From: Flavobacterium dankookense
GTDB lineage: Bacteria; Bacteroidota; Bacteroidia; Flavobacteriales; Flavobacteriaceae
Assembly (NCBI RefSeq): GCF_004362665.1
Contig: NZ_SNXR01000011.1
Span: 434,001 to 498,000 of the forward strand
Direction of reading: 5' to 3'
DNA: 64,000 nt
In this document: positions 35,559 to 44,280 of the stretch, piece by piece
How the letters are laid out: every line of letters starts with the position of its first letter
How positions within the stretch are numbered: the stretch's first letter is position 1
The notes under the pieces: model-generated
Told to the model about the DNA's origin: nothing
The model's input: only the letters and a program-made list of their open reading frames with translations
Database searches by the model: none
Made by a program: the position numbers and the translations under genes

Positions 35559-36689
35559 ATGAAATTTGAATTATTAGCGAATGATCCCAATTCCAAAGCA
35601 CGTGCCGGAACTATTACTACCGATCATGGTGTAATTGAAACCCCAATATTTATGCCTGTTGGAACCGTTGGAACTGTAAAAGGTGTTCACCAACGCGAAT
35701 TAAAAGAAGATATTAATCCGGATATTATTCTTGGAAATACTTATCATTTATACCTTCGTCCACAAACCGAAATTCTAGAAAAAGCTGGAGGTTTGCATAA
35801 GTTCATGAATTGGGATAGAAATATTTTAACCGATTCGGGTGGTTATCAAGTGTATTCGCTTTCTGCCAATAGAAAAATTAAAGAAGAAGGAGTAAAGTTC
35901 AAAAGTCATATCGATGGTTCATATCACTTTTTTACTCCCGAAAATGTTATGGAAATCCAGCGTTCTATTGGTGCCGATATTATCATGGCATTTGATGAAT
36001 GTACACCATATCCATGTGATTATCGTTACGCAAAACGTTCGATGCATATGACTCATCGTTGGTTGGACCGATGTATAACGCATTTGGATAAATTACCATT
36101 CAAATATGGTTATGAGCAGACATTTTTCCCTATAGTTCAAGGAAGTACCTATAAAGATTTACGTCAACAATCTGCGGAATATATTGCTAATGCAGGTCAA
36201 CAAGGAAATGCCATCGGAGGTTTATCAGTAGGTGAACCAGCCGAAGAAATGTATGCCATGACCGAAGTGGTTTGTGAAATCCTTCCCGAAGACAAACCAC
36301 GCTATCTAATGGGAGTTGGAACACCAATTAATATTTTAGAAAATATCGCTTTAGGAATTGACATGTTTGATTGTGTTATGCCAACGCGTAACGCTAGAAA
36401 CGGAATGCTTTTCACAGCCAATGGAACAATCAATATGAAAAACAAAAAATGGGAAGCCGATTTTTCGCCAATAGACGAAATGGGAATAACATTTGTTGAT
36501 ACACAATACACCAAAGCCTATCTTCGTCATTTGTTTACTGTAAATGAATTACTTGGAAAGCAAATCGCTACTATACATAATCTTGGTTTCTATATGTGGT
36601 TGGTTCGCGAAGCCAGAAAACATATATTAGCAGGAGATTTTAGAACTTGGAAAGACATGATGGTTAAAAATATGAGCCAAAGATTATAA
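35559..36689 (+). CDS. tgt: Queuine tRNA-ribosyltransferase
   Basis: A protein of 376 residues that exchanges G34 for preQ1 in tRNAs with GUN anticodons. Active-site Asp is D92 in TDSGGYQV, and the nucleophile is D271 in FDCVMPTR. His340 (IHNL) remains, but the usual C-x-C-x2-C zinc motif before YxKAYLRHL is absent: Gly, Thr and Asp-like residues stand at about 309-314. I recall Bacteroidota TGTs like this, so it is probably a lineage feature. lptG follows. Confidence 0.94.
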   Translation: MKFELLANDPNSKARAGTITTDHGVIETPIFMPVGTVGTVKGVHQRELKEDINPDIILGNTYHLYLRPQTEILEKAGGLHKFMNWDRNILTDSGGYQVYSLSANRKIKEEGVKFKSHIDGSYHFFTPENVMEIQRSIGADIIMAFDECTPYPCDYRYAKRSMHMTHRWLDRCITHLDKLPFKYGYEQTFFPIVQGSTYKDLRQQSAEYIANAGQQGNAIGGLSVGEPAEEMYAMTEVVCEILPEDKPRYLMGVGTPINILENIALGIDMFDCVMPTRNARNGMLFTANGTINMKNKKWEADFSPIDEMGITFVDTQYTKAYLRHLFTVNELLGKQIATIHNLGFYMWLVREARKHILAGDFRTWKDMMVKNMSQRL

Positions 36690-36762
36690 GTTGATTTGAT
36701 GATTTGATAATTCGCTAATTTGTTTCGAATAACCAAATAATTAAATAACCAAATAAACATTT

Positions 36763-37848
36763 ATGCTAAAAATAATTGACAAATACATCCTTAAACGTTA
36801 CCTAGTTACATTCACCGTAATGTTACTAATGTTTATTCCTATTGGGATTGTTATTGATGTTTCTGAAAAAATCAATAAAATTTTAGCCAATAAAGTTCCT
36901 TTCATTGATGTAGCAAAATATTATTTAGACTTTACCATTTATTTTGCTAATTTATTATTTCCAATATTTTTATTCTTATCAGTTATATGGTTTACTTCAA
37001 AACTGGCAAATAATACAGAGATTATAGCTATTCTTAGTTCAGGAATATCATTTTCACGTTTTCTAAGGCCATTTATTATTGGAGCAACAATAGTTTCATT
37101 ATTTGCTTTAATAATGAACATTTTCTTAATGCCAAGCGCAGCCGCTGGATTTAAAAGCTTTAGGTATAAATATTTGAGTAATAATAATGGCGCAAATGTT
37201 AAGGATAGATCAGACGTTTTCAGACAAACTAGTAAAGATGAATACATTTATGTAAGTAGTTTTAACGATGTGTCAAAAATGGCATTTTATTTTTCAATGG
37301 AAAAATTCAAAGGAGACAAGCTACAATACAAACTCAATGCTAATAAAATTAAGTTTAATCAAAAAGACAGCACTTATACAATATACAATTATACCAAACG
37401 AAAAGTAGGAGAGTTTAATGACGTAATTGAAACAGGTGAAAAAAAAGATACTGTTTTCAATTTTGACTTAGATGATTTAACACCAGTAGTTTACATTGCC
37501 GAAACGTTACCATTAAATGAATTAAATAAGTTCATTGAGAAAGAAAAATCTCGTGGTTCGTCTAACATAAATACGTATTTGGTAGTTTTGTATAAAAAGT
37601 ATAGTATTCCAGCATCTGCTTTTATTTTAACGATTATTGCGGTTTCAGTTTCTTCTATGAAACGTCGTGGCGGAATGGGAATGAATCTCGCTATTGGAAT
37701 TATTTTAGCCTTTGCTTTTGTGTTTTTAGACAAAGTTTTTGGAGTTCTTGCAGAAGCATCAACTGCGCCGCCATTGTTAGCCGTTTGGACACCAAATATA
37801 CTTTTTGGAATAGCCGCTATTTTTCTCCTTCGAAATGCTAAGCGATAA
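36763..37848 (+). CDS. lptG: LptF/LptG-family permease
   Basis: A protein of 361 residues with an N-terminal pair of helices (ILKRYLVTFTVMLLMFIPIGIVIDV, YLDFTIYFANLLFPIFLFLSVIWF), one at 100-122, a periplasmic beta-jellyroll domain and three C-terminal helices (ASAFILTIIAVSVSS). It is a subunit of the LPS-export complex that moves LPS from the inner membrane toward LptC/A. Family membership is sure; F versus G is not settled. Confidence 0.87.
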   Translation: MLKIIDKYILKRYLVTFTVMLLMFIPIGIVIDVSEKINKILANKVPFIDVAKYYLDFTIYFANLLFPIFLFLSVIWFTSKLANNTEIIAILSSGISFSRFLRPFIIGATIVSLFALIMNIFLMPSAAAGFKSFRYKYLSNNNGANVKDRSDVFRQTSKDEYIYVSSFNDVSKMAFYFSMEKFKGDKLQYKLNANKIKFNQKDSTYTIYNYTKRKVGEFNDVIETGEKKDTVFNFDLDDLTPVVYIAETLPLNELNKFIEKEKSRGSSNINTYLVVLYKKYSIPASAFILTIIAVSVSSMKRRGGMGMNLAIGIILAFAFVFLDKVFGVLAEASTAPPLLAVWTPNILFGIAAIFLLRNAKR

Positions 37849-38719
37849 TACAAAAAGCTATCTTCACCTTCATTTGATAGTATTCATTTGGGGATTTACT
37901 GCAATTCTAGGTGCTTTGATCACTTTGGATGCATTGCCATTAGTTTGGTTTCGAATGCTTTTCGCTGTTGGATTTATTGCTATTTATATTTATTTCAAAA
38001 AGTTAACTCTAAAAATTCCGCCAAAAGTAGTAATCCAATTTCTTTTCGCGGGTTTAATTATTGCGTTGCATTGGTTTACATTTTTTAAAGCCATAAAAGT
38101 GTCAAATGTTTCTATAACACTAGCTTGTTTATCAACCGGAGCATTTTTTACTTCATTACTCGAACCCATTTTATATGGAAAGAAAGTAGTTTGGTATGAA
38201 GTTTTCTTCGGAATTCTTGTAGTCGTAGGATTGTATATCATATTTAATGTAGAAGTTAATTATTTCAATGGAATTATTTTAGCGCTTACTTCAGCCTTTC
38301 TTTCGGCACTCTTTGCGGTTATCAATAGTAAATTTGTTAAAACATATGACGCAACAATCATTTCATTTTATGAACTCAGTGGCGGTGTAATTTTCTTTTC
38401 ATTTTTACTACTTCTTGGAAATAGTTTTACACCAGAATTTTTTCTTTTATCACCTAATAATTTGATGTACTTGTTTATTTTAAGTTCTGTTTGTACCGCT
38501 TATGCATTTATTGCTTCAACATCAGTAATGAAGTTTTTAAGTCCATACACAGTTATGTTAACTATTAATTTAGAACCTATTTACGGGATAATTTTAGCGG
38601 TACTTATTTTTAAAGATAAAGAACAAATGAGTTTTGATTTCTATCTTGGCGCAATGCTAATTTTATTGACTGTACTGCTGAATGTTATCATTAAAAGTCG
38701 AAAAAAATCGATTTCATAA
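37835..38719 (+). CDS. EamA/DMT-family transporter
   Basis: A protein of 294 residues with ten predicted helices and two EamA repeats (first WGFTAILGALITLDALPLVWFRMLF; second GIILALTSAFLSALFAVINS). The ATG lies inside the end of lptG (14-base overlap, different frame), so translation is coupled. It exports or imports small metabolites; the substrate is unknown. No signal for a specific nutrient is seen. Confidence 0.87.
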   Translation: MLSDNTKSYLHLHLIVFIWGFTAILGALITLDALPLVWFRMLFAVGFIAIYIYFKKLTLKIPPKVVIQFLFAGLIIALHWFTFFKAIKVSNVSITLACLSTGAFFTSLLEPILYGKKVVWYEVFFGILVVVGLYIIFNVEVNYFNGIILALTSAFLSALFAVINSKFVKTYDATIISFYELSGGVIFFSFLLLLGNSFTPEFFLLSPNNLMYLFILSSVCTAYAFIASTSVMKFLSPYTVMLTINLEPIYGIILAVLIFKDKEQMSFDFYLGAMLILLTVLLNVIIKSRKKSIS

Positions 38720-38786
38720 GAACAACTAAATTCTTTTTTGTTCACAATAAATCGATGCAAATTCTTTTTATCACAATAGATTATTT

Positions 38787-38794
38787 TATATTTG
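38787..38794 (+). promoter_or_regulatory. -7 element of accA
   Basis: TATATTTG matches TAnnTTTG and lies 28 bases before the accA ATG. No good -33. Confidence 0.5.
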
Positions 38795-38822
38795 CTATTC
38801 GATTAAACAAAACTAACTACCT

Positions 38823-39776
38823 ATGGAATACTTAGATTTTGAACTTCCTATAAAAGAACTGGAAGATCAACTCGATAAATGTCAAATAATTGGTTCAGAA
38901 TCAAATGTTGATGTTACTGCAACTTGCAAACAAATCGAGAAAAAACTAGAAGAAACCAAGCGAAAAATATATAAAAACTTAACAGCTTGGCAACGAGTTC
39001 AACTATCTCGTCACCCTAATAGACCATACACACTTGAACATATTACTAACTTAACAAAAGGAACTTTTTTAGAACTTTTTGGAGATAGAAATTTCAAAGA
39101 TGATAAAGCAATGGTTGGCGGTTTAGGTAAAATTGATGGTCAGTCATTTATGCTAATTGGACAACAAAAAGGGATAAATACAAAAATGCGTCAGTTACGT
39201 AATTTTGGTATGGCAAATCCTGAAGGCTATAGAAAAGCATTACGATTAATGAAAATGGCAGAAAAATTTAATATTCCTGTTGTAACATTAATCGATACTC
39301 CTGGAGCTTATCCTGGTTTGGAAGCTGAGGAACGCGGTCAAGGTGAAGCAATTGCAAGAAACATTCTAGAAATGGTTCGTTTAAAAGTTCCTGTAATTTG
39401 TGTAATTATTGGTGAAGGTGCTTCTGGTGGAGCTTTAGGAATTGGTGTTGGAGATAGAGTTTTAATGATGGAAAATACTTGGTATTCTGTTATTTCTCCT
39501 GAATCTTGTTCTTCTATCTTATGGAAAAGCTGGGAATATAAAGAACAAGCAGCAGAAGCTTTAAAACTGACTTCTGCTGATATGAAAAAATTAAAATTAG
39601 TGGACGATATTATTCCTGAACCACTTGGTGGCGCACATTATGATAAAGAAACTACTTTTAAAACTGTTGAGCAATATATCATGAAAGCGTTTAACGAATT
39701 AAAAGATTTATCAACAGAAGAATTAGTCGCGCAAAGGATGGATAAATACAGTAAGATGGGCGAATACAAGGAGTAA
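38823..39776 (+). CDS. accA: Acetyl-CoA carboxylase carboxyltransferase subunit alpha
   Basis: A protein of 317 residues. It transfers the carboxyl from biotin to acetyl-CoA in fatty acid synthesis, with AccD. Motifs: [86 protein letters not shown] and the late EPLGGAH. Length fits. It is a single gene ending at a strong terminator. Confidence 0.96.
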   Translation: MEYLDFELPIKELEDQLDKCQIIGSESNVDVTATCKQIEKKLEETKRKIYKNLTAWQRVQLSRHPNRPYTLEHITNLTKGTFLELFGDRNFKDDKAMVGGLGKIDGQSFMLIGQQKGINTKMRQLRNFGMANPEGYRKALRLMKMAEKFNIPVVTLIDTPGAYPGLEAEERGQGEAIARNILEMVRLKVPVICVIIGEGASGGALGIGVGDRVLMMENTWYSVISPESCSSILWKSWEYKEQAAEALKLTSADMKKLKLVDDIIPEPLGGAHYDKETTFKTVEQYIMKAFNELKDLSTEELVAQRMDKYSKMGEYKE

Positions 39777-39796
39777 TATCTTATAAAATAAATCAT

Positions 39797-39830
39797 AAAT
39801 CCGAAGCCCTATAGTTTCGGATTTTTTTTT
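39797..39830 (+). terminator. Terminator of accA
   Basis: AAATCCGAA/TTCGGATTT with a 10-base loop and nine T residues. Confidence 0.9.
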
Positions 39831-39916
39831 GGTTATCAACAAAAAATATTAGTTACTAACACATTATTAGCATACGATTGCTAACAATTCAATTTCATAA
39901 GTAGTATTTAAAAAAC

Positions 39917-39924
39917 TACTTTCG
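39917..39924 (+). promoter_or_regulatory. -7-like element of dnaB
   Basis: TACTTTCG deviates from TAnnTTTG by one base and ends only four bases before the dnaB ATG, so the transcript could begin at or next to the start codon. No -33 TTTG at normal spacing. Confidence 0.35.
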
Positions 39925-39928
39925 CTAC

Positions 39929-41476
39929 ATGGAAAATCTCAGAAATATTAACCCAATTAAAGTAGATAAAACTACTATTATCAATTTAGAAAAAGGCAAA
40001 CTTCCACCACAAGCATTGGACCTTGAAGAAGCTGTGCTTGGTGCTATGATGATTGATAAAAAGGGTGTTGATGAGGTTATAGATATACTTCAACCTGATG
40101 CTTTTTATAAAGAAGGACACAAGCATATTTTTGAAGCCATTTTCCAGTTATTCACAGATTCACAACCCATTGACTTATTAACAGTTTCTGCTCAATTAAA
40201 GAAGAATGGAAAACTCGATTTGGCTGGAGGCGATTTTTATTTAATTCAGCTTACGCAGAAGATTTCTTCTTCGGCACATATTGAGTTTCACTCTAGAATT
40301 ATTTTACAGAAATTTATACAGCGAAGTTTAATAAAAATTTCTTCTGAGATAATAGAAGAATCATACGACGAGTCTACAGATGTATTCGATTTGTTGGATA
40401 AAGCAGAATCTAAACTCTACGAAGTTACACAAGGAAATATCAAAAGAAGTTCCGAAACAGCTCAAAGTTTAGTTATTCAAGCTAAAAAAAGAATTGAAGA
40501 AATTGCCAATAAAGAAGGATTAAGCGGAATTGCCACAGGTTTTGAAAAGCTTGACAAAGTAACTTCTGGTTGGCAACCATCCGATTTGGTAATTATTGCA
40601 GCAAGACCAGGTATGGGTAAAACGGCGTTTGTGCTTTCAATGGCTCGAAATGTTGCTATTGATTTTGGTCATCCAGTCGCTTTGTTCTCTCTAGAAATGT
40701 CTTCTGTTCAGTTAATTACACGTTTAATTTCATCAGAAACTGGTTTGTCGTCAGAAAAATTAAGAACCGGAAAACTAGAAAAACACGAATGGGAACAACT
40801 TTCGACTAAAGTTAAAAATTTAGAAAAAGCACCTTTGTTTATTGATGATACACCATCGCTTTCAATTTTTGATTTACGTGCAAAAGCAAGACGATTATCA
40901 TCGCAACACGGCATTAAATTAATCATTGTCGATTATCTTCAGTTGATGACTGCTGGTGGAAGCAACGGAAAAGGTGGCGGAAATCGAGAGCAAGAAATCT
41001 CAACTATTTCAAGAAATTTAAAAGCTTTGGCTAAGGAATTAGAAGTTCCAGTAATTGCTTTATCACAGTTATCTCGTGCTGTTGAAACACGTGGTTCTAG
41101 CAAAAGACCTTTACTTTCTGATCTTCGTGAATCGGGAGCAATTGAGCAAGATGCTGATATCGTTTCGTTTATTTATCGTCCAGAATATTATAAAATTGAT
41201 GAATGGGATGATGATGAACATTCACCAACCGAAGGTCAAGCAGAATTTATTATTGCTAAGCACAGAAATGGTTCATTAGAAAATGTAAGACTAAAATTCA
41301 TTGGTCATTTAGGTAAATTTGATAATCTCGAAGATTTTGGAAGTTCTTATAATGACTTACCATCGCGTATGAATATGGATGATAATCCGTTTACAACGAA
41401 GAATTTACCATCTCCAAATGAAGCTTTTGGAAGTAGTGCAAACAATGAAGATGATGATAGTGACGTACCATTTTAA
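39929..41476 (+). CDS. dnaB: Replicative DNA helicase
   Basis: A protein of 515 residues. N-terminal domain (PPQALDLEEAVLGAMMIDKKGVDEV), linker and RecA-like ATPase with Walker A ARPGMGKTAF, Walker B LIIVDYLQLM and the motor-interface Arg in SDLRESGAIEQDADIV. A hexameric helicase that opens the fork. There is no intein. It ends in an acidic tail (NEDDDSDVPF). Start chosen by homology-like signature MENLRNINPIKV. Confidence 0.96.
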   Translation: MENLRNINPIKVDKTTIINLEKGKLPPQALDLEEAVLGAMMIDKKGVDEVIDILQPDAFYKEGHKHIFEAIFQLFTDSQPIDLLTVSAQLKKNGKLDLAGGDFYLIQLTQKISSSAHIEFHSRIILQKFIQRSLIKISSEIIEESYDESTDVFDLLDKAESKLYEVTQGNIKRSSETAQSLVIQAKKRIEEIANKEGLSGIATGFEKLDKVTSGWQPSDLVIIAARPGMGKTAFVLSMARNVAIDFGHPVALFSLEMSSVQLITRLISSETGLSSEKLRTGKLEKHEWEQLSTKVKNLEKAPLFIDDTPSLSIFDLRAKARRLSSQHGIKLIIVDYLQLMTAGGSNGKGGGNREQEISTISRNLKALAKELEVPVIALSQLSRAVETRGSSKRPLLSDLRESGAIEQDADIVSFIYRPEYYKIDEWDDDEHSPTEGQAEFIIAKHRNGSLENVRLKFIGHLGKFDNLEDFGSSYNDLPSRMNMDDNPFTTKNLPSPNEAFGSSANNEDDDSDVPF

Positions 41477-41569
41477 TGGACTACGTATAACTACCTATTT
41501 TTAAATAAAAAGTGTTAAAGTTTATTCTATTTGTCTTATTTTTATAATTCAAATACTAACAAATAAATT

Positions 41570-41887
41570 ATGTCTCAAAACACTTTAGAATTAGCTACTG
41601 CTCAAGAATGGGCAGCACTTTACAGAGAAAAAAATCCAAATTCAGTTATTGCTTATTTAATTCCTGGGATTGATTTTACCCAGTTAATTAGTCAAAATAA
41701 TGTGGTAAACATTAGAGCTTATGTAGGAATTGATCCAGAAACGGGTTTACAGAAACTAATGCTTGTTGGAGTTGATAGCCAAGGAAATGACTTAATTAGT
41801 GAAAAAAACAAAGAGTATATTTACGATTTTACAAGACCTTGTCCAGAACAATGTGATATCGAAAGTCCACTATTTACGCTTAAATGA
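41570..41887 (+). CDS. Small conserved-looking protein, first gene of the sensory operon
   Basis: A protein of 105 residues, soluble by appearance, with no signal peptide. Notable segments: ELATAQEWAALYREKNPNS, FTQLISQNNVVNIRAYVGIDPETGLQKLMLVGVD and a Cys-containing tail (TRPCPEQCDIESP). It looks like a small metal- or ligand-binding alpha/beta protein but I cannot name it. Its last 4 bases overlap the next start (ATGA), which ties it to the sensory genes. Confidence 0.75.
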   Translation: MSQNTLELATAQEWAALYREKNPNSVIAYLIPGIDFTQLISQNNVVNIRAYVGIDPETGLQKLMLVGVDSQGNDLISEKNKEYIYDFTRPCPEQCDIESPLFTLK

Positions 41888-42513
41888 TAGACTTTATATC
41901 TGACATTTTTGCAAATATTGGATATTTATTAGAACTTATAAACTGTTTATTATTACTTAACGGAATTTCAAAAAAATCAAAGGAGCATAAAGTTTTCTTT
42001 GTCTATTGTTTATTAATTTTCATAATACAAATAATAACTAAAATTTTATTTGATTTAAGCTTAAATAATATTTTTTTGTCTCATTTCTATTTTGTCACTC
42101 AGTTTGTTCTATTAAGTTATTTTTATTATTTGCTTTTAAATGATACATTCCAGAAAAAGCTTATTAAGATTGTTACTGTTGTGTGCCTAAGTTTATTAGG
42201 CATACAATATGCGGTTTATCCGAGCAAATTTTTCACATTCAATTTATTCGAAATTTTCATAATGTCATTACCATTAATGATCTATACAACATTTCATTTA
42301 TATAATTTACTCAACGAAAAAAAATATTTTTATTATATTAACATTGGATTACTACTATATCTTTTTGGAAGTACAGTCGTTTTTTTAAGTTACAGATTGT
42401 TGTCTTTAATAGCAACTAAAGAGATTATTAATATTACTTGGTCATTAAACATTTATATGTATGTAATTTATCAATTATTCATTTTAAAAGAATTAATTCC
42501 TAAAAAAATATAA
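41884..42513 (+). CDS. Seven-helix membrane protein next to a histidine kinase
   Basis: A protein of 209 residues with seven hydrophobic segments (e.g. GYLLELINCLLLLNGIS, VFFVYCLLIFIIQIITKILF, YYINIGLLLYLFGSTVVFLSYRLL). There are few charges and no catalytic motif. It overlaps the previous gene (ATGA) and the next (TAATG). As the kinase that follows has only one membrane helix and no sensor domain, this protein is a good candidate for the signal-receiving partner; that is inference. Confidence 0.78.
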   Translation: MIDFISDIFANIGYLLELINCLLLLNGISKKSKEHKVFFVYCLLIFIIQIITKILFDLSLNNIFLSHFYFVTQFVLLSYFYYLLLNDTFQKKLIKIVTVVCLSLLGIQYAVYPSKFFTFNLFEIFIMSLPLMIYTTFHLYNLLNEKKYFYYINIGLLLYLFGSTVVFLSYRLLSLIATKEIINITWSLNIYMYVIYQLFILKELIPKKI

Positions 42514-43286
42514 TGGAAACCAAGTCAGAAATTATTCAAGTTTTTACATTTACTTTTTTGGCTTTTATTTTGATGGCCATGGTGTTAATACTTTTTTTTT
42601 ATTACTCGAGAAAAAAGATAGTAGCACAACAACTCGAAACTAAAAACTTAGAAATAGCACATCAAAAGCAAATGCTTCAAACGGTGATTCAAACGCAAGA
42701 AGCCGAAAGAGAACGAATTGCACGTGATTTGCATGACGGAATAAGTTCAAAACTAAATGTTGTTTCTTTAAACAGTCATTTACTTAAAACACCCAATCTT
42801 TCCGATGCGGAAATCATAAATATTACCAATAATATTAATGATTTGACTTCAAAAGCATTAGAGAATTCGAGGCAAATTGCACATGATTTATTTCCGCCAG
42901 TTTTTGATAAATTTGGACTGAAAGCTGGTATTGAAGAGTTAATAGTAGAGTTTAAATCAACGAATAAATTTGAAGTTTCATTTTCAAACGAATTAAACTT
43001 AGATTTGCTTACTAAAGAGCAACAATTAAATTTTTTCAGAATTATTCAGGAATTGTTAAACAACACTTTGAAGTATGCTGAGGCGAAACAGGTTTCAATT
43101 AAATTCATTCGATTGAGTAAGTGTAATGCATTGATTTATAAGGATGATGGAATTGGATTTAAAAATTCAGCTATTAAAAAAGGAATGGGTTTAACTAATA
43201 TTGAAAGTAGAGTTAGCTTTTTAAAAGCAAATTATTTAATAAAAACGTCGCCAGATAACGGTTTTGAAATAAATATTACATTTTAA
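42513..43286 (+). CDS. Sensor histidine kinase (HisKA_3 type)
   Basis: A protein of 257 residues. One N-terminal membrane helix (about 8-30), a coiled-coil linker, then the HisKA_3 dimerisation motif with phospho-acceptor His in RERIARDLHDGISSKLNVV. The HATPase domain has ELLNNTLKYAEA (N box), DDGIGF and GMGLTNIESRV (G boxes). It has no periplasmic sensor domain. Overlaps the upstream start by one base; the response regulator follows 1 base after the stop. Confidence 0.9.
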   Translation: METKSEIIQVFTFTFLAFILMAMVLILFFYYSRKKIVAQQLETKNLEIAHQKQMLQTVIQTQEAERERIARDLHDGISSKLNVVSLNSHLLKTPNLSDAEIINITNNINDLTSKALENSRQIAHDLFPPVFDKFGLKAGIEELIVEFKSTNKFEVSFSNELNLDLLTKEQQLNFFRIIQELLNNTLKYAEAKQVSIKFIRLSKCNALIYKDDGIGFKNSAIKKGMGLTNIESRVSFLKANYLIKTSPDNGFEINITF

Positions 43287-43287
43287 T

Positions 43288-43950
43288 ATGATTGGAAAAA
43301 AAATCAAGATTGTTTTAGCCGACGATGAAGAATTGTTCCGCAAAGGAATTTATTTTCTATTGCAACGTGAACCTAACATCGAAGTTATTTTTGAAGCAGC
43401 TAATGGTAACCAACTGATGGATTTTTTGAAAAATAATTCAAAGCATCCCGATATTATTTTGATGGATTTAAAAATGCCGTTACTCAATGGAGTAGAAGCA
43501 ACAAAATTAATCGCTCAACAATTTCCTGAAATAAAAATTATTGCTTTAACAAGTTATAATACTAAATCATTTATTGTTAATATGATAGAAGTTGGCGCTT
43601 CTTCATTTCTAGTGAAGAATTCTACACCACAAGAAATGATATTAACCATTAATGAAGTAATAAACAAAGGATTTTATTATAATGAAAGTGTGATGAAAGT
43701 GTTGACTGAAGTAAATTCTTCATCAAGTCAAAAAAGTATACTTTTTAAACAAGAAGAACTAACTACTAGAGAAAGAGAAGTTCTAGAACTCATTTGTAGT
43801 CAACACAGTACAGCAGAAATAGCTGAACGACTTTTTATTAGTCCAAGAACTGTTGAAACACATCGAACAACTCTTTTGATTAAAACAGGTTCACAAAATA
43901 TAGCTGGATTAGTTGTTTATGCAATTCAAAATAAAATTGTAATTATATAA
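43288..43950 (+). CDS. Response regulator, NarL/LuxR family
   Basis: A protein of 220 residues. Receiver domain: acidic pair in VLADDEELF, phospho-acceptor Asp in ILMDLKMPLL, Thr/Ser in IALTSYN and Lys in FLVKNS. The output is a LuxR helix-turn-helix (TTREREVLELICSQHSTAEIAERLFISPRTVETHRTTLLIKTG). It is the likely partner of the upstream kinase. A minus-strand terminator follows. Confidence 0.93.
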   Translation: MIGKKIKIVLADDEELFRKGIYFLLQREPNIEVIFEAANGNQLMDFLKNNSKHPDIILMDLKMPLLNGVEATKLIAQQFPEIKIIALTSYNTKSFIVNMIEVGASSFLVKNSTPQEMILTINEVINKGFYYNESVMKVLTEVNSSSSQKSILFKQEELTTREREVLELICSQHSTAEIAERLFISPRTVETHRTTLLIKTGSQNIAGLVVYAIQNKIVII

Positions 43951-43984
43951 AAAAGCGCGAGGTCAATTCCCATCGTCCTCGCGC
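43950..43984 (-). terminator. GC-rich terminator for the minus-strand small gene
   Basis: GCGCGAGG (43955-43962) pairs with CCTCGCGC (43977-43984). Read on the minus strand it is followed by TTTTTT; on the plus strand there is no T run. So it terminates the minus-strand 44.1-kb transcript, not the regulator gene. Confidence 0.75.
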
Positions 43985-44004
43985 CAAATAATCATGAGGA
44001 AGTC

Positions 44005-44118
44005 TCAATCCTCTGATATAAATTTCAAAGCAACTATTAATGTTATTACTACATATATTGCAAATGATAGTAATGCAATTTTTTGATGTGGTGGTAAGTT
44101 TTTCATTTTTCGTATCAT
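44005..44118 (-). CDS. 37-residue single-helix membrane protein
   Basis: ATG 44118-44116, TGA 44007-44005; a start 12 bases downstream (MKNLPPHQ) would give 33 residues and is equally likely. The sequence is a basic N-terminus, then one helix (IALLSFAIYVVITLIVALKF) and ends ISED. A TAATTTTG box lies 34 bases upstream and a terminator 20 bases downstream, so it forms a complete minimal transcription unit inside the 43951-44268 gap. Function is unknown. Confidence 0.62.
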   Translation of the reverse strand: MIRKMKNLPPHQKIALLSFAIYVVITLIVALKFISED

Positions 44119-44152
44119 AATGATTTATAAAATTCTTGTCATTTGATTGTTT

Positions 44153-44160
44153 CAAAATTA
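44153..44160 (-). promoter_or_regulatory. -7 element of the 44.1-kb small gene
   Basis: Minus-strand TAATTTTG matches TAnnTTTG exactly. No clear -33 TTTG. Supports transcription of the small ORF. Confidence 0.5.
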
Positions 44161-44252
44161 ACGAATGAAATTTTCATGTATCTACGTATTTATACGGATT
44201 TTTGGTTTTATTTTTTTAACAAAAATTTTTACTAAAAAGCCACTTAAAATGC

Positions 44253-44260
44253 TATCTTCG
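44253..44260 (+). promoter_or_regulatory. -7-like element of the 44.3-kb gene
   Basis: TATCTTCG differs from TAnnTTTG at one base and lies 20 bases before the chosen ATG. Confidence 0.4.
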
Positions 44261-44280
44261 TTCAAATAATGATTACAAAA

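Noticed and set aside
36690..36762. AATAACCAAATAA direct repeats before lptG as an attachment site
   Set aside because: It is a short AT-rich repeat with no integrase or tRNA nearby; similar low-complexity repeats occur by drift in this genome.
43955..44013. Plus-strand terminator of the response regulator gene
   Set aside because: The strong hairpin has its T run only on the minus strand. A second weaker stem GAGGA/TCCTC has no T run.
43943..44155. A 70-codon minus-strand ORF at 44 kb
   Set aside because: It reads through the terminator hairpin in another frame than the 37-residue ORF, and its composition is not protein-like.
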